DNA of 64,000 nucleotides from Sulfitobacter sp. M39. Its GTDB lineage: Bacteria; Pseudomonadota; Alphaproteobacteria; Rhodobacterales; Rhodobacteraceae. Shown here piece after piece: positions 19,041 through 31,576 of the stretch. The number at the start of each line of letters is the position of its first letter. Positions within the stretch are counted from its first letter, which is position 1. A program made the translations under genes and the position numbers. A model generated the notes under the pieces. The model worked only from the letters and a program-made list of their open reading frames with translations. It did not search any database and was not told the DNA's origin. The stretch lies in assembly GCF_021735935.1 (NCBI RefSeq), contig NZ_WMDZ01000001.1:2852001-2916000 (forward strand). The letters are read 5' to 3'.

Positions 19041-19633
19041 AGTTTACCTGCCATCACGAGGTCAAGATCTTCAAGCCGGTCCTGGCCCCAGAACTTGTGG
19101 GCGTCGTCCAGAATATAGAATGGCGCGCCAAAGACGCCCTTTTCGACCGCCTCTTCCAGATTGCGCGCGTAGGTATCAGCCCCCTGCAGCAAGCCTTTGT
19201 CGGCCAGCGCGGGGTCAAAGCCCGCTTTTTCAAGACAGTCGCGCACGACCGCATCTTCGGCAATATCGCGTTCCTCGGCCCAGACGGCTTTCATGATCAG
19301 CTGGCACAGCTTGCCCACATCGCCGCCTTCGTTCTGCGCTGCGATAATGGCATAAGAAGACGGCGCGCCGTTGGTGGGCCAATGCGCGGGTTTGAGGTTG
19401 AACGGCATCCCCAGCTTCTTGGCCTGACGCGGCAGTTCAATCGCGCGATACTCTTGCCGCGACGGATGCCGATCTTTCGGAGGCTGCCCGCCCGTGCGCC
19501 CAAAAGCGGTAATCAGATCGAAAGGTTTATAGGTGATCGTCGCCCCGTGTTTGGCGGCGATTTCCTCAAGCCGGTTTCCCGCCAGATAGGCATATGGTGA
19601 AAGTGTCGCAAAAAAATAGTCGATATGGGGCAT
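19037..19633 (-). CDS. 2-hydroxychromene-2-carboxylate isomerase-like (DsbA/GST-kappa fold)
   Basis: A 198-residue thioredoxin-fold protein. It starts MPHIDYFFATLSPYAYLAG, where the SPYAYL serine is the usual catalytic position of HCCA isomerases, with no CxxC. The C-terminal GVFGAPFYILDD and FWGQDRL are family landmarks. HCCA isomerases act with glutathione in naphthalene catabolism, but many homologues act elsewhere. It is the first gene of the operon with the alpha/beta hydrolase. Confidence 0.87.
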   Translation of the reverse strand: MPHIDYFFATLSPYAYLAGNRLEEIAAKHGATITYKPFDLITAFGRTGGQPPKDRHPSRQEYRAIELPRQAKKLGMPFNLKPAHWPTNGAPSSYAIIAAQNEGGDVGKLCQLIMKAVWAEERDIAEDAVVRDCLEKAGFDPALADKGLLQGADTYARNLEEAVEKGVFGAPFYILDDAHKFWGQDRLEDLDLVMAGKL

Positions 19634-19741
19634 TTGGGTCTCCGATCAGGGCTGTGCAGCTTTGCCAGACCGTAAGGCCATGCTAAGCGGTGTCAACGTC
19701 ACGATTCTGTCACATGTTCTGCATTCAGGGACCCTTTGCAC

Positions 19742-20761
19742 ATGGCTCAAACCACCGAACCCAAACTGATCTCAGGTAACGCGAACATGCCGTTGGCCAA
19801 AGCCATCGCACGGCGGATGTCGCTGCATCGGGGGGTCAACGTAGGGCTGGTCGACGCACGGGTCGAACGGTTCAATGACGGCGAAATCTTTGTGGAGGTT
19901 TACGAAAACGTCCGCGGCGAGGATATGTTCATCATCCAGCCAACGTCGAACCCCGCCAATGACAACCTGATGGAATTGCTGGTCATGGCCGACGCGCTGC
20001 GCCGGTCCTCTGCGGCGCGTGTTACGGCTGTCCTGCCCTATTTCGGCTATGCCCGTCAGGACCGCCGCACCAAGGCACGCACGCCGATCACAGCCAAGAT
20101 GGTCGCGAATATGATGGTCGGCAGCGGTATTGAGCGTATCCTGACCATGGACCTGCACGCCGCACAGATCCAGGGTTTCTTTGATATCCCTGTCGACAAC
20201 CTTTATGCCTCCCCCGTTTTTGCGCTGGATATCCAGAACGAGTTCAAGGGCCGCATGGACGAGCTGATGGTTATCTCTCCGGATGTAGGCGGCGTGGCCC
20301 GCGCACGCGAACTGGCTAAGCGCATCAACTCCCCCCTCGCCATCGTGGACAAGCGCCGCGAAAAGCCCGGCGAGATTGCAGAGATGACCGTGATCGGCGA
20401 TGTGACCGACAAGGTCTGTCTGATCGTGGACGACATCTGTGACACCGCCGGCACCCTGTGCAAAGCGGCCGAAGTGCTGATGGAAAACGGCGCGAAGGAG
20501 GTCCACTCCTACATCAGCCACGGCGTTATGTCCGGCCCTGCGGTCGAACGCGTTAGCAATTCGGTGATGAAATCGCTGGTCATCACGGACAGCATCGCGC
20601 CGACGCCCGCCGTCAAGCAAGCAACAAACATCCGGATCGTGCCTACAGCGCCGATCTTTGCGCAGGCGATCCTGAACATCTGGAACGGCACCTCGGTCTC
20701 GTCCCTGTTTGACGCCGACACGCTGGAGCCGATCTACGACGGCATGTACAAGCCCGGCTAA
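19742..20761 (+). CDS. prs: Ribose-phosphate pyrophosphokinase
   Basis: Makes PRPP from ribose 5-phosphate and ATP for nucleotide, histidine and tryptophan synthesis. At 339 residues it is slightly longer than E. coli Prs. Visible are FNDGEIFVE, the flexible-loop region [29 protein letters not shown] and the PRPP loop [10 protein letters not shown]. An ATG two codons upstream (19736) is also possible. A GC-rich stem-loop without a T-run begins at the stop codon. Confidence 0.97.
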   Translation: MAQTTEPKLISGNANMPLAKAIARRMSLHRGVNVGLVDARVERFNDGEIFVEVYENVRGEDMFIIQPTSNPANDNLMELLVMADALRRSSAARVTAVLPYFGYARQDRRTKARTPITAKMVANMMVGSGIERILTMDLHAAQIQGFFDIPVDNLYASPVFALDIQNEFKGRMDELMVISPDVGGVARARELAKRINSPLAIVDKRREKPGEIAEMTVIGDVTDKVCLIVDDICDTAGTLCKAAEVLMENGAKEVHSYISHGVMSGPAVERVSNSVMKSLVITDSIAPTPAVKQATNIRIVPTAPIFAQAILNIWNGTSVSSLFDADTLEPIYDGMYKPG

Positions 20762-20790
20762 GCGCCCCTGAAACAACGGCTGGGGGCGCT
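20761..20790 (+). other. Stem-loop at the end of prs
   Basis: AGCGCCCC (20761-20768) pairs perfectly with GGGGCGCT (20783-20790). There is no T-run after it, so it may be a weak or Rho-assisted terminator, or may protect the 3' end. Confidence 0.4.
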
Positions 20791-20792
20791 GA

Positions 20793-21140
20793 TTACAGCT
20801 CCCAGTCGTCTTGCTGCGGCAAAGGCCCGATGGCCATCCAAGACGCCCTGACGCGCGCGATACGCGTATCGCCCCAGGTGCGGAACACCAGCTCAAATCC
20901 CTCTTTCGTGACATTCTCTGATCGTAGATCCGCGCGCATGACCGTGGCGTTATCCACATCCCACAGCGCAAGCGAGGCGTGTACCGTGGGGATATCGCGG
21001 TACGGCGCGGAAAAGGTGATATGGTTGCGCCGCTCACGCTGGCCCTTCCCCGTCCACATCTCGCCACCATCCTGAAAATCGGAGAACAACACTGTCTCTC
21101 CGCTATCGATACCAACGCTGTTTGCGTTCATTCTTTTCAT
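20793..21140 (-). CDS. H-type lectin domain protein
   Basis: A 115-residue protein from ATG 21140; a TTG at 21158 would add six residues. The sequence fits the H-type lectin beta-sandwich fold: ITFSAPYRDIPTVHASLALWDVD, then RSENVTKEGFELVFRTWGDT, ending in RASWMAIG. That fold is known for carbohydrate binding in snail agglutinin and discoidin. No signal peptide is visible, so export is not evident. It is a single gene convergent with prs. Function in the bacterium is unknown. Confidence 0.8.
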   Translation of the reverse strand: MKRMNANSVGIDSGETVLFSDFQDGGEMWTGKGQRERRNHITFSAPYRDIPTVHASLALWDVDNATVMRADLRSENVTKEGFELVFRTWGDTRIARVRASWMAIGPLPQQDDWEL

Positions 21141-21207
21141 CGTGATGGCCTGCCCCAACCTGTCCTACCCCTGCGATCTGACAACCATAAGTTAAGGGTA
21201 ACAAATA

Positions 21208-21237
21208 GAAAAGGCCCCGCGATTGCAGGGCCTTTTC
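21208..21237 (-). terminator. Intrinsic terminator of the atp operon
   Basis: GAAAAGGCCC (21208-21217) pairs with GGGCCTTTTC (21228-21237). On the minus strand it ends in a short T-run. It lies 22 bases after the atpC stop. Confidence 0.85.
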
Positions 21238-21258
21238 ATCAAAACGGGCAAGGAAACG

Positions 21259-21696
21259 TCAGAGGCTGGGTTGCTTGCTCGACAAGCCGATTTCGTCCCC
21301 CATGGCAACCATGTCGGACAGCAGCTTGGCTGCGTCGTCTACGGGGCCAGGTTCATTCACGAAACCCTCTTTTGCCGTTGTGTACATGGCTTTGGCTTCG
21401 GCGATCATTTCGTCCAGATGCTCTTGGGTCATATCACCCTTGGACACCGCGCGTTCGGCCAGAACCGATACGCCTTCGGATGAAATCTCGGCAAAGCCGC
21501 CGGTTACCACATACTCAGCAGTGCCTTCCGGGCCTTCAACACGCAGCACACCGGGGCGCAGCGTGGTGATGGTGGGGGCATGATCAGGCATTGCTGTCAT
21601 GTCCCCGTCCGCACCCGGAATCTGAACGGCCGTCACCTGCATCGAGGCCAGCCGCCGCTCGGGCGAAACGAGGTCGAATTGCATTGTGTCTGCCAT
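21259..21696 (-). CDS. atpC: ATP synthase F1 epsilon subunit
   Basis: Part of the F1 central stalk; it couples rotation and inhibits ATP hydrolysis. The 145-residue product begins [16 protein letters not shown]. The N-terminal beta-sandwich runs to about residue 90 ([25 protein letters not shown]), followed by the C-terminal helical segment with [17 protein letters not shown]. It is the last gene of atpHAGDC, 12 bases after atpD. Confidence 0.95.
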   Translation of the reverse strand: MADTMQFDLVSPERRLASMQVTAVQIPGADGDMTAMPDHAPTITTLRPGVLRVEGPEGTAEYVVTGGFAEISSEGVSVLAERAVSKGDMTQEHLDEMIAEAKAMYTTAKEGFVNEPGPVDDAAKLLSDMVAMGDEIGLSSKQPSL

Positions 21697-21708
21697 TTTC
21701 AGCGCTCC

Positions 21709-24031
<2,323 letters not shown>

Positions 24032-24045
24032 GTGCCCTCCCTCCC

Positions 24046-25584
24046 TTAAGCGAAGTCAGCGGCGAAAGAATCGATGGCAGCTTTGATCTTGTCTTCCAGC
24101 TCACCCTTCACCTTGCGGTCGTTGTTGGTGATGTCAGCCATCAGGTCGGCGTGCTTGCTGCGCAAATGCGCCAGCAGGCCCGCTTCAAAGCGGCCGACTT
24201 CTTTGACGTCGATCTTGTCGAGGTAGCCGTTTGTACCCGCGTAGATCACGCAGACGATTTCTGCGTTGGTCAGGGGGGAGTACTGAGGCTGCTTCATCAG
24301 CTCTGTCAGGCGCGCACCACGGTTCAGCAGCTGCTGAGTGGAGGCATCAAGGTCGGAACCGAACTGAGCAAAGGCCGCCATTTCGCGGTACTGAGCCAAG
24401 GACAGTTTAACCGGACCAGCAACAGAAGACATCGCTTTGGTCTGAGCCGAGGACCCAACGCGCGAAACCGACAGACCGGTGTTCACAGCAGGACGGATAC
24501 CTTGGTAGAACAATTCGGTTTCCAAGAAGATCTGACCATCGGTGATCGAGATCACGTTGGTTGGAATAAACGCGGAAACGTCACCACCTTGGGTTTCGAT
24601 GATCGGCAGAGCTGTCAAAGAGCCGTTGCCTGCGTCATCACCCAATTTCGCCGAACGCTCGAGCAGACGGGAGTGGAGATAGAAAACGTCACCTGGGTAA
24701 GCTTCACGCCCGGGCGGACGACGCAGCAGCAGGGACATCTGGCGGTAGGACACGGCTTGCTTGGAAAGGTCATCATAGATGATCAGCGCGTGACGGCCGT
24801 TGTCGCGGAAGAATTCCGCCATAGCTGTTGCGGAGTATGGTGCGAGGTACTGCATAGGAGCAGGCTCGGACGCGGTGGCGGCAACAACGATGGAATAGTC
24901 AATCGCGCCTGTTTCTTCGAGCTTTTTAACCAGCTGGGCAACAGTCGAACGTTTTTGGCCGATCGCAACGTACACGCAGTACATTTTCTTGCTCTCGTCG
25001 TCGCCTGCGGCGTCGTTGATCTGCTGTTGGTTCAGGATCGCGTCCAGAGCAACGGCAGTTTTACCGGTCTGACGGTCACCAATGATCAGCTCACGCTGGC
25101 CACGACCAACGGGGATCATCGCGTCAACGGATTTCAGGCCAGTCGCCATTGGCTCGTGTACCGATTTCCGTGGGATAATGCCCGGGGCTTTAACGTCCGC
25201 GAGGCCACGCTCGGTGGATTCGATGGGGCCTTTGCCGTCGATGGGGTTACCCAGACCGTCAACAACACGACCCAGCAGACCGTTGCCGATTGGCACGTCC
25301 ACGATGGAGTTGGTGCGCTTGACAGTGTCGCCTTCTTTGATGTCGCGGTCGGAACCGAAGATAACAACACCGACGTTGTCAGTCTCGAGGTTCAGGGCCA
25401 TGCCCATGATGCCGCCGGGGAATTCGACCATCTCGCCAGCCTGGACGTTGTCCAGACCATACACGCGAGCGATACCATCACCAACGGACAGAACGCGGCC
25501 AACTTCGGCAACTTCTGCTTCTTGACCAAAGTTCTTGATCTGGTCCTTCAGGATCGCAGAAATCTCTGCAGCTTGGATACCCAT
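24046..25584 (-). CDS. atpA: ATP synthase F1 alpha subunit
   Basis: Non-catalytic nucleotide-binding subunit of F1. It has 512 residues, P-loop [10 protein letters not shown], and the conserved [14 protein letters not shown] segment here reading [30 protein letters not shown] contains the arginine-finger region. It begins one base after the atpH stop. Confidence 0.98.
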   Translation of the reverse strand: MGIQAAEISAILKDQIKNFGQEAEVAEVGRVLSVGDGIARVYGLDNVQAGEMVEFPGGIMGMALNLETDNVGVVIFGSDRDIKEGDTVKRTNSIVDVPIGNGLLGRVVDGLGNPIDGKGPIESTERGLADVKAPGIIPRKSVHEPMATGLKSVDAMIPVGRGQRELIIGDRQTGKTAVALDAILNQQQINDAAGDDESKKMYCVYVAIGQKRSTVAQLVKKLEETGAIDYSIVVAATASEPAPMQYLAPYSATAMAEFFRDNGRHALIIYDDLSKQAVSYRQMSLLLRRPPGREAYPGDVFYLHSRLLERSAKLGDDAGNGSLTALPIIETQGGDVSAFIPTNVISITDGQIFLETELFYQGIRPAVNTGLSVSRVGSSAQTKAMSSVAGPVKLSLAQYREMAAFAQFGSDLDASTQQLLNRGARLTELMKQPQYSPLTNAEIVCVIYAGTNGYLDKIDVKEVGRFEAGLLAHLRSKHADLMADITNNDRKVKGELEDKIKAAIDSFAADFA

Positions 25585-26151
25585 TTATCCGACCTCTTTC
25601 ATTACATTCTGGAGGGAATTGAGCTTTGCGCGGATCGACGTGTCGATCATCTTAGAGCCCACTTTTACGATAAGACCGCCAATGAGGGAGTCATCAACGG
25701 TCGCATTCAACGTTACTTTTTTGCCTGTGGTCGCGGCGAGCGACTTGGACAGTTTTTCGGACTGCGCTTTGGTCAGCGCCTTGGCCGAAATCACATCAGC
25801 AGTCACTTCGCCTTTTTCAACGGCGATGATGTCACGCAGGTTCTGGACCAGCTGCGGCAGGACGAACAGACGGCGCTTGTTTGCCATCAGTTCCAGCGTG
25901 CTGGCGAGCGTCTGGGACAGGTCCATCTTTTTGGCGATGGCACTGATCGACGCGGCTTGCTGTTCGCGCGTGTAGATCGGCGAATGGATCAGATCGCGGA
26001 AATCTTCGCTTTCGGCCAATGCGGCTTGCAGCGCATCAAGATCTTTCTCGATCTGGGGAAGGGCTTTGGCCTCTTGGGCCAGCTCGTACACGGCGGTCGC
26101 ATAGCGTTGTGCGATACCTGTAGAGATTGATGCTGTTTCGGACACGTCCAT
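25585..26151 (-). CDS. atpH: ATP synthase F1 delta subunit
   Basis: Peripheral-stalk subunit (OSCP equivalent) joining F1 to the b subunits. The 188-residue product has the N-terminal helical domain IAQRYATAVYELAQEAKAL and the C-terminal segment VNATVDDSLIGGLIVKVGSKMIDTSI-type, family landmarks. It is the first gene of the atpHAGDC operon. As usual in this group, no F0 genes accompany it. Confidence 0.95.
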   Translation of the reverse strand: MDVSETASISTGIAQRYATAVYELAQEAKALPQIEKDLDALQAALAESEDFRDLIHSPIYTREQQAASISAIAKKMDLSQTLASTLELMANKRRLFVLPQLVQNLRDIIAVEKGEVTADVISAKALTKAQSEKLSKSLAATTGKKVTLNATVDDSLIGGLIVKVGSKMIDTSIRAKLNSLQNVMKEVG

Positions 26152-26447
26152 CCTCTCATACGTCAGGGCCGGATAAGCGAATACATCGCGTCACCGGGGT
26201 GTTGGCGCGACTTGAAATTACCCAAGACGTCTAAATCAGGGCGGATGTAGCAGACGGACCCGCATCCCGCAACACAGTATAGTGAGGTTGCCACACGAAA
26301 GCGCCCCTTATTCTTAGCGCAATGCACCCCTGCGACGCTTTGACCTGATCAACCTGCCTAAAAATCAATAGACATCCGGCAATTTCGGGTGTGCCAGCGA
26401 TTCTTGCCGCCGTGGCGCGGGGGTCACATAGGCTGCGGCAGGACTGT
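26152..26447. other. Intergenic region, atp operon leader
   Basis: About 296 bases between the methyltransferase stop (26448) and the atpH start. Both flanking genes read on the minus strand, so it holds the atp promoter and leader and the 3' flank of the methyltransferase gene's downstream side is not here. I could not pick a convincing -35/-10 pair, operator, RNA gene or small ORF. Confidence 0.6.
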
Positions 26448-27194
26448 CTAAACCGCCGATGGCGTCACCGCACCGACCCCTTCCAAAACGCGGATCGACC
26501 GGCGCGCTGGCGTGCGTGCAACCTTGCCCTTGGGCGGGTACACCAGCTTGGTCACCTCGACCATAAACGCGCCGCCCGCCATGATCGTCGGCATATGCCG
26601 CCCGACCTTTTCAAACAGCGGCCCCGCGCGCCGGAACGTCCGTCTCGTCGAGGGCATCAGATACAGCGCGCCCAACTGGCGCTCGGGCAGGAACTGGTGT
26701 TTGCGCAGCTGCGTTTCGAGCTGCCCCAGTGAATAGGGTCGCCCGTATCCGAAGGGCGTGATATCGCTACGCGCCCAGAACCCCGCACGGTTCGGCACGA
26801 TGAACAGCGCTTTACCCCCCGGCCCTAACACGCGCCAACATTCCTCTAGCAGGTCGCCCTGCCGGTCAGAGGTCTCAAGCCCGTGCATCAGAACCAGCCG
26901 GTCGACATGTCCGGTTTCGATCGGCCAGAGCGTTTCTTCGGTCAGCACAGAGGTATTGGGCATGCCCGCGGGCCAAGGCATGACCCCCTGCGGCCCCGGC
27001 ATCAGCGTCATCACCCGCCGCGCATCCGCCAGATAGGGGCGCAGCAAGGGGGCCGCGAAACCAAAGCCCACAACGGTCTGCCCCTTGGCCTCGGGCCAAA
27101 GCTCAAGCATGCGGGTACGCAAGGAATGCTGCGCCGCGCGGCCAAGGGCACTGCGATAGTAAAAGTTGCGCAGGTCTTGGACATCAAGGTGCAT
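26448..27194 (-). CDS. Class I SAM-dependent methyltransferase-like protein
   Basis: A 248-residue cytoplasmic protein. A degenerate SAM motif I ([12 protein letters not shown]) is followed by [14 protein letters not shown] and the post-motif strand [18 protein letters not shown], which is the best-preserved methyltransferase landmark. ATG 27194 is chosen because the open frame to 27317 lacks domain features. It is divergent from gloB, an arrangement common in this group. Substrate is unknown, and the weak motif I leaves activity open. Confidence 0.84.
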   Translation of the reverse strand: MHLDVQDLRNFYYRSALGRAAQHSLRTRMLELWPEAKGQTVVGFGFAAPLLRPYLADARRVMTLMPGPQGVMPWPAGMPNTSVLTEETLWPIETGHVDRLVLMHGLETSDRQGDLLEECWRVLGPGGKALFIVPNRAGFWARSDITPFGYGRPYSLGQLETQLRKHQFLPERQLGALYLMPSTRRTFRRAGPLFEKVGRHMPTIMAGGAFMVEVTKLVYPPKGKVARTPARRSIRVLEGVGAVTPSAV

Positions 27195-27344
27195 GGGAAA
27201 GGGCCTTGTTGGGTGGATCGCCCCGACCCTAGACCAAAGCCACGCGCCGCAAAAGAGCGGACTGCGCGAAACCCGTTTGCAGCACCGCCCCGCCCGCGCT
27301 AGCGTGGTGATCCGCATCCCGAAACACTGACCGGAGCCGCTGCC

Positions 27345-28112
27345 ATGTCCTTTGATCTTGTGACCATCCCCTGCCTGTCCGACAACTACGCATTCCTGCT
27401 ACGCGACCAGACCAGCGGCAAGGTCGCCTTGATCGACGTGCCCGAGGCCGCGCCGATCGCTGCCAAGCTGGACGAACTGGGCTGGACCCTGACAGAGATC
27501 TGGCTGACCCATCACCACCCCGACCACATTCAGGGCGTGCCCGCGCTGATTGCCGACCACCCTGCCCGCGTGATCGGTGCCAAGGCTGATGCCGAACGCC
27601 TGCCCCCGCTAGACGTGGCCTATGACGACGGGCAATCATTTAGCTTCGGCGCGCACACGGTCGATGTGATCGATGTGTCGGGCCATACCGTCGGGCATAT
27701 CGCCTTTCACGTACCCGCGGCCAAATGCGTCTTTACCGCCGACAGCCTGATGGCGCTTGGCTGTGGTCGCCTGTTCGAAGGCACGCCCGCGCAGATGTGG
27801 GACAGCTTGCAAAAGCTGATGCGCCTGCCCGCCGATACCACCGTATGTTCGGGCCACGAGTACACCCAGTCGAACGCAAAATTCGCCCTGACGGTTGATC
27901 CGGAAAACGCGGCACTTATATCTCGTGCAAGAGAGATCGATCAGGCCCGTGCTGATGGCGAGCCGACAGTTCCCTCGACGCTTTCAACGGAACTTGAAAC
28001 CAACCCCTTCCTGCGCCCGTCCGATCCGGGCATCCGTGCGCAACTGGGGATGGTCAACGCCACCGACACCGATGTGTTTGCCGAAATTCGCGCGCGCAAA
28101 GACCGTTTCTGA
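27345..28112 (+). CDS. gloB: Hydroxyacylglutathione hydrolase (glyoxalase II)
   Basis: Hydrolyses S-lactoylglutathione to lactate and glutathione, completing methylglyoxal detoxification. The 255-residue metallo-beta-lactamase-fold enzyme has THHHPDH (His56, His58, Asp60, His61), [30 protein letters not shown] and the glutathione-side CSGHEYT. Length is normal. Confidence 0.95.
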   Translation: MSFDLVTIPCLSDNYAFLLRDQTSGKVALIDVPEAAPIAAKLDELGWTLTEIWLTHHHPDHIQGVPALIADHPARVIGAKADAERLPPLDVAYDDGQSFSFGAHTVDVIDVSGHTVGHIAFHVPAAKCVFTADSLMALGCGRLFEGTPAQMWDSLQKLMRLPADTTVCSGHEYTQSNAKFALTVDPENAALISRAREIDQARADGEPTVPSTLSTELETNPFLRPSDPGIRAQLGMVNATDTDVFAEIRARKDRF

Positions 28113-28287
28113 CCGCCGCAATCATGGTCTAAAATCGACGTTCACGATAAATGTGACAGCGATATTGCAGAAAAACCTTGAAGCTGCGCCGTGATCAACC
28201 AAACTCTAATACTATGAGGCCATGCTCGGTTGCGGCGCGTCCTGTTTCTGACGCCCCCTCCGACACAGATCGAAAAGGAGCACGCCT

Positions 28288-30609
28288 GTGCCTTCATTCT
28301 CGTCTACCCTAGAACAAGCCATTCACGCGGCGCTGGCCCTTGCCAATGCGCGCAAACATGAATTCGCTACGCTTGAACATCTTCTTTTGGCCCTGATCGA
28401 CGAACCCGACGCCGTGCAGGTGATGAAAGCCTGTTCTGTCGATATGACCGAACTGCGCGAAACGCTGGTCGAATTTGTCGATGAAGACCTGAACAATCTG
28501 GTCACCGATGTTGACGGCTCCGAAGCGGTGCCAACGGCAGCGTTCCAGCGGGTGATCCAGCGCGCGGCGATCCATGTGCAATCCTCTGGCCGGACCGAAG
28601 TGACCGGCGCGAACGTGCTGGTCGCGATCTTTGCCGAACGCGAAAGCAACGCCGCCTACTTCCTGCAAGAACAGGACATGACGCGCTATGATGCGGTCAA
28701 TTACATCGCGCATGGCGTTGCCAAAGACCCGGCTTTCGGTGAACCACGCCCCGTGTCCGGTGCGCCGGATCACGAGGAAGAAGTCCAAGGCGTCACCGAT
28801 GGCGACAAGAAAGAATCCGCGCTGGCGAAATACACCGTTGATCTGAACGCGAAATCCCGCGAAGGCGACGTTGATCCGCTGATCGGCCGGTCGGACGAGG
28901 TGGAACGCTGCATCCAGGTGCTGTGCCGCCGCCGTAAGAACAACCCGCTGCTGGTGGGTGACCCCGGCGTCGGGAAAACCGCCATCGCCGAAGGGCTGGC
29001 GCGCAAGATCGTTGCTGGTGAAACGCCCGAGGTCTTGGCCGAAACCACGATCTATTCGCTCGACATGGGCGCGCTGCTGGCCGGCACCCGCTACCGCGGT
29101 GATTTCGAAGAACGTCTGAAGGCCGTCGTGACCGAGCTGGAAGAACATGACAACGCCGTCTTGTTCATTGACGAGATCCACACCGTTATCGGTGCCGGTG
29201 CCACATCCGGCGGCGCGATGGATGCCTCCAACCTGCTGAAACCCGCGCTTGCGGGCGGCAAGCTGCGCACCATGGGGTCGACCACCTACAAGGAATTCCG
29301 CCAGCATTTCGAAAAAGACCGTGCCCTTGCGCGTCGTTTCCAAAAGATCGACGTGAACGAGCCTTCGGTCGAGGATGCGGTGAAAATCCTGCGAGGCATC
29401 AAACCCTATTTCGAGGATCACCACTCGGTCAAATATACCTCTGACGCGATCCGGACCTCGGTTGAACTGGCGCACCGCTATATCAACGACCGCAAACTGC
29501 CCGACTCCGCCATCGATGTGATCGACGAAGCGGGCGCGGCGCAGCATCTGCTGGCGGCCTCGAAACGGCGCAAGACCATCGGCACCAAAGAGGTCGAAGC
29601 CGTGGTGGCCAAGATCGCGCGCATCCCGCCCAAGAACGTGTCCAAGGATGACGTGATTGTGCTCAAGGATCTTGAGGCATCGCTGAAACGCGTCGTCTTT
29701 GGTCAGGACAAGGCGATCGAAGCCCTGTCGTCGGCGATCAAACTGGCCCGTGCCGGCCTGCGCGAGCCCGAAAAACCCATCGGCAACTACCTGTTCGCAG
29801 GGCCGACAGGTGTAGGTAAGACCGAGGTGGCGAAACAGCTGGCCGACACGCTTGGTGTGGAACTGCTGCGTTTCGACATGTCTGAGTACATGGAGAAACA
29901 CGCCGTGTCCCGCCTGATCGGTGCCCCTCCCGGCTATGTCGGGTTTGATCAGGGCGGCATGTTGACCGATGGCGTTGACCAGCACCCGCACTGCGTTCTG
30001 CTGCTCGACGAGATGGAGAAAGCTCACCCAGACGTCTACAACATCCTGTTGCAGGTGATGGATCACGGAAAGCTCACCGACCATAATGGCCGGACAGTGG
30101 ACTTCCGCAATGTCGTGCTGATCATGACGTCGAACGCCGGCGCGTCCGAGCAGGCGAAAGAAGCGATCGGCTTTGGCCGTGACCGTCGCACCGGCGAGGA
30201 TACCGCCGCGATCGAACGGACCTTCACGCCCGAATTCCGCAACCGTCTTGACGCGGTGATCAGCTTTGCGCCGCTTCCGAAAGAGGTGATCTTGCGGGTG
30301 GTCGAGAAGTTCGTGCTGCAGCTTGAAGCTCAGCTGATGGACCGCAACGTGACGATTGAACTGTCCACCAAAGCCGCCGAATGGTTGGGCGACAAAGGCT
30401 ATGATGCACGAATGGGAGCGCGCCCCCTTGGACGCGTCATCCAAGAGCACATCAAAAAGCCCCTCGCCGAAGAGCTGCTGTTCGGCAAGCTGGCGAAAGG
30501 TGGTGTGGTCAAGGTCAATGTCAAGAAGGGCGAGCTGGACCTGACGATCCTCGGGTCGGAAAACCCCAAGCTGACAGGCAACAAGCCACCGTTGCTGACA
30601 GCTGAATGA
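28288..30609 (+). CDS. clpA: ATP-dependent Clp protease ATP-binding subunit ClpA
   Basis: AAA+ unfoldase that feeds substrates to ClpP. The 773-residue protein has the N-terminal double Clp repeat (residues ~1-140), first AAA module with Walker [10 protein letters not shown] and second with [11 protein letters not shown], and ClpA-type ending. The GTG start follows AAAAGGAG. clpS, the usual adaptor neighbour, is not in the 175-base upstream gap. The stop overlaps the M23 peptidase start (ATGA). Confidence 0.97.
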   Translation: MPSFSSTLEQAIHAALALANARKHEFATLEHLLLALIDEPDAVQVMKACSVDMTELRETLVEFVDEDLNNLVTDVDGSEAVPTAAFQRVIQRAAIHVQSSGRTEVTGANVLVAIFAERESNAAYFLQEQDMTRYDAVNYIAHGVAKDPAFGEPRPVSGAPDHEEEVQGVTDGDKKESALAKYTVDLNAKSREGDVDPLIGRSDEVERCIQVLCRRRKNNPLLVGDPGVGKTAIAEGLARKIVAGETPEVLAETTIYSLDMGALLAGTRYRGDFEERLKAVVTELEEHDNAVLFIDEIHTVIGAGATSGGAMDASNLLKPALAGGKLRTMGSTTYKEFRQHFEKDRALARRFQKIDVNEPSVEDAVKILRGIKPYFEDHHSVKYTSDAIRTSVELAHRYINDRKLPDSAIDVIDEAGAAQHLLAASKRRKTIGTKEVEAVVAKIARIPPKNVSKDDVIVLKDLEASLKRVVFGQDKAIEALSSAIKLARAGLREPEKPIGNYLFAGPTGVGKTEVAKQLADTLGVELLRFDMSEYMEKHAVSRLIGAPPGYVGFDQGGMLTDGVDQHPHCVLLLDEMEKAHPDVYNILLQVMDHGKLTDHNGRTVDFRNVVLIMTSNAGASEQAKEAIGFGRDRRTGEDTAAIERTFTPEFRNRLDAVISFAPLPKEVILRVVEKFVLQLEAQLMDRNVTIELSTKAAEWLGDKGYDARMGARPLGRVIQEHIKKPLAEELLFGKLAKGGVVKVNVKKGELDLTILGSENPKLTGNKPPLLTAE

Positions 30610-31574
30610 TACCACGCAGCGCCGTATTTGCGCTTGCCCTGCCCTTTGCCAGCCCCGTGCTGGCAGAGGGTTTTCTTATCTCCCCGCCCCTTGACTGCGA
30701 CCTCGGCACAGACTGCTTTATCCAGCAGTATGTCGATAGCGACCCGTCGTCTGATGCGATGGATTTCACCTGTGCCGCGTTAAGCTATGACGGGCACAAA
30801 GGCACGGATTTCGCGCTGCCCAGCCAGGCCCGTATCGCCGACAACATCCCCGTCCTTGCCAGCGCCGCAGGCCGTGTCACCGGTATGCGCGACGGTATGG
30901 CTGACAGTGGCTATACCAGCGAAAACGCCGCCGAAATCGACGGGAAGGAATGTGGCAACGGCGTCGTGCTTGACCACGGAAACGGTTGGGAAACCCAGTA
31001 CTGCCACCTCAAACAAGGCTCCGTCAGCGTTACCACGGGGCAAGAGGTCGCTTCGGGCGACACCATCGGCTTTGTCGGGCAGTCGGGAAAGGCCGCCTTC
31101 CCCCATGTGCATCTGTCGGTGCGCAAAGACGGAGCGGTCGTTGATCCCTTCGACCCCGATGGGACCACCAGCTGCGACGCCCCCGGTGATAGCAATCTTT
31201 GGGCCGAACGGCCCGACTACCGCGCCGGTGGGCTGATCAGCATTGGTTTTGCCGATGCCGTCCCCGCCTATGACGCCATCAAACAAGGCGATACGGCCGC
31301 TGCGTCCTTGCCCGTGGATGCGGATGCACTGGTTGTCTGGGGCTACATGTTTGGCACGCGGGCAGATGACATCGTGAACATGTCCATCAGCGGGCCGGAC
31401 GGCATGGTGATCGCGGATGATGTGACGCTGACCAAAACCCAGGCCCAGGCCTTTCGCGCCATCGGCAAACGTGGCCGCGTGGACTGGCCCGCGGGCACCT
31501 ATACCGGCACGGTGACGATGATCCGCGGCCTGCAGATCATCAGCCAACGCAGCACGGAAATCGAGGTTAAATAG
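30606..31574 (+). CDS. M23-family (LytM) peptidoglycan metallopeptidase, exported
   Basis: A 322-residue envelope protein with a signal peptide ([20 protein letters not shown]). The M23 domain lies in residues ~55-185, with HKGTD (first zinc His and Asp), GNGVVLDHGNGWETQYCH and HVHLSVR (catalytic HxH). All zinc ligands appear present. The C-terminal ~120 residues form a separate beta-rich domain. The 4-base overlap with clpA couples the two; their joint role is unclear. Confidence 0.88.
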   Translation: MIPRSAVFALALPFASPVLAEGFLISPPLDCDLGTDCFIQQYVDSDPSSDAMDFTCAALSYDGHKGTDFALPSQARIADNIPVLASAAGRVTGMRDGMADSGYTSENAAEIDGKECGNGVVLDHGNGWETQYCHLKQGSVSVTTGQEVASGDTIGFVGQSGKAAFPHVHLSVRKDGAVVDPFDPDGTTSCDAPGDSNLWAERPDYRAGGLISIGFADAVPAYDAIKQGDTAAASLPVDADALVVWGYMFGTRADDIVNMSISGPDGMVIADDVTLTKTQAQAFRAIGKRGRVDWPAGTYTGTVTMIRGLQIISQRSTEIEVK

Positions 31575-31576
31575 CG

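Noticed and set aside
28309..30615. 768-codon open frame antisense to clpA
   Set aside because: It mirrors clpA over its whole length. His/Gln/Phe-rich translation is typical of antisense frames in GC-rich genes.
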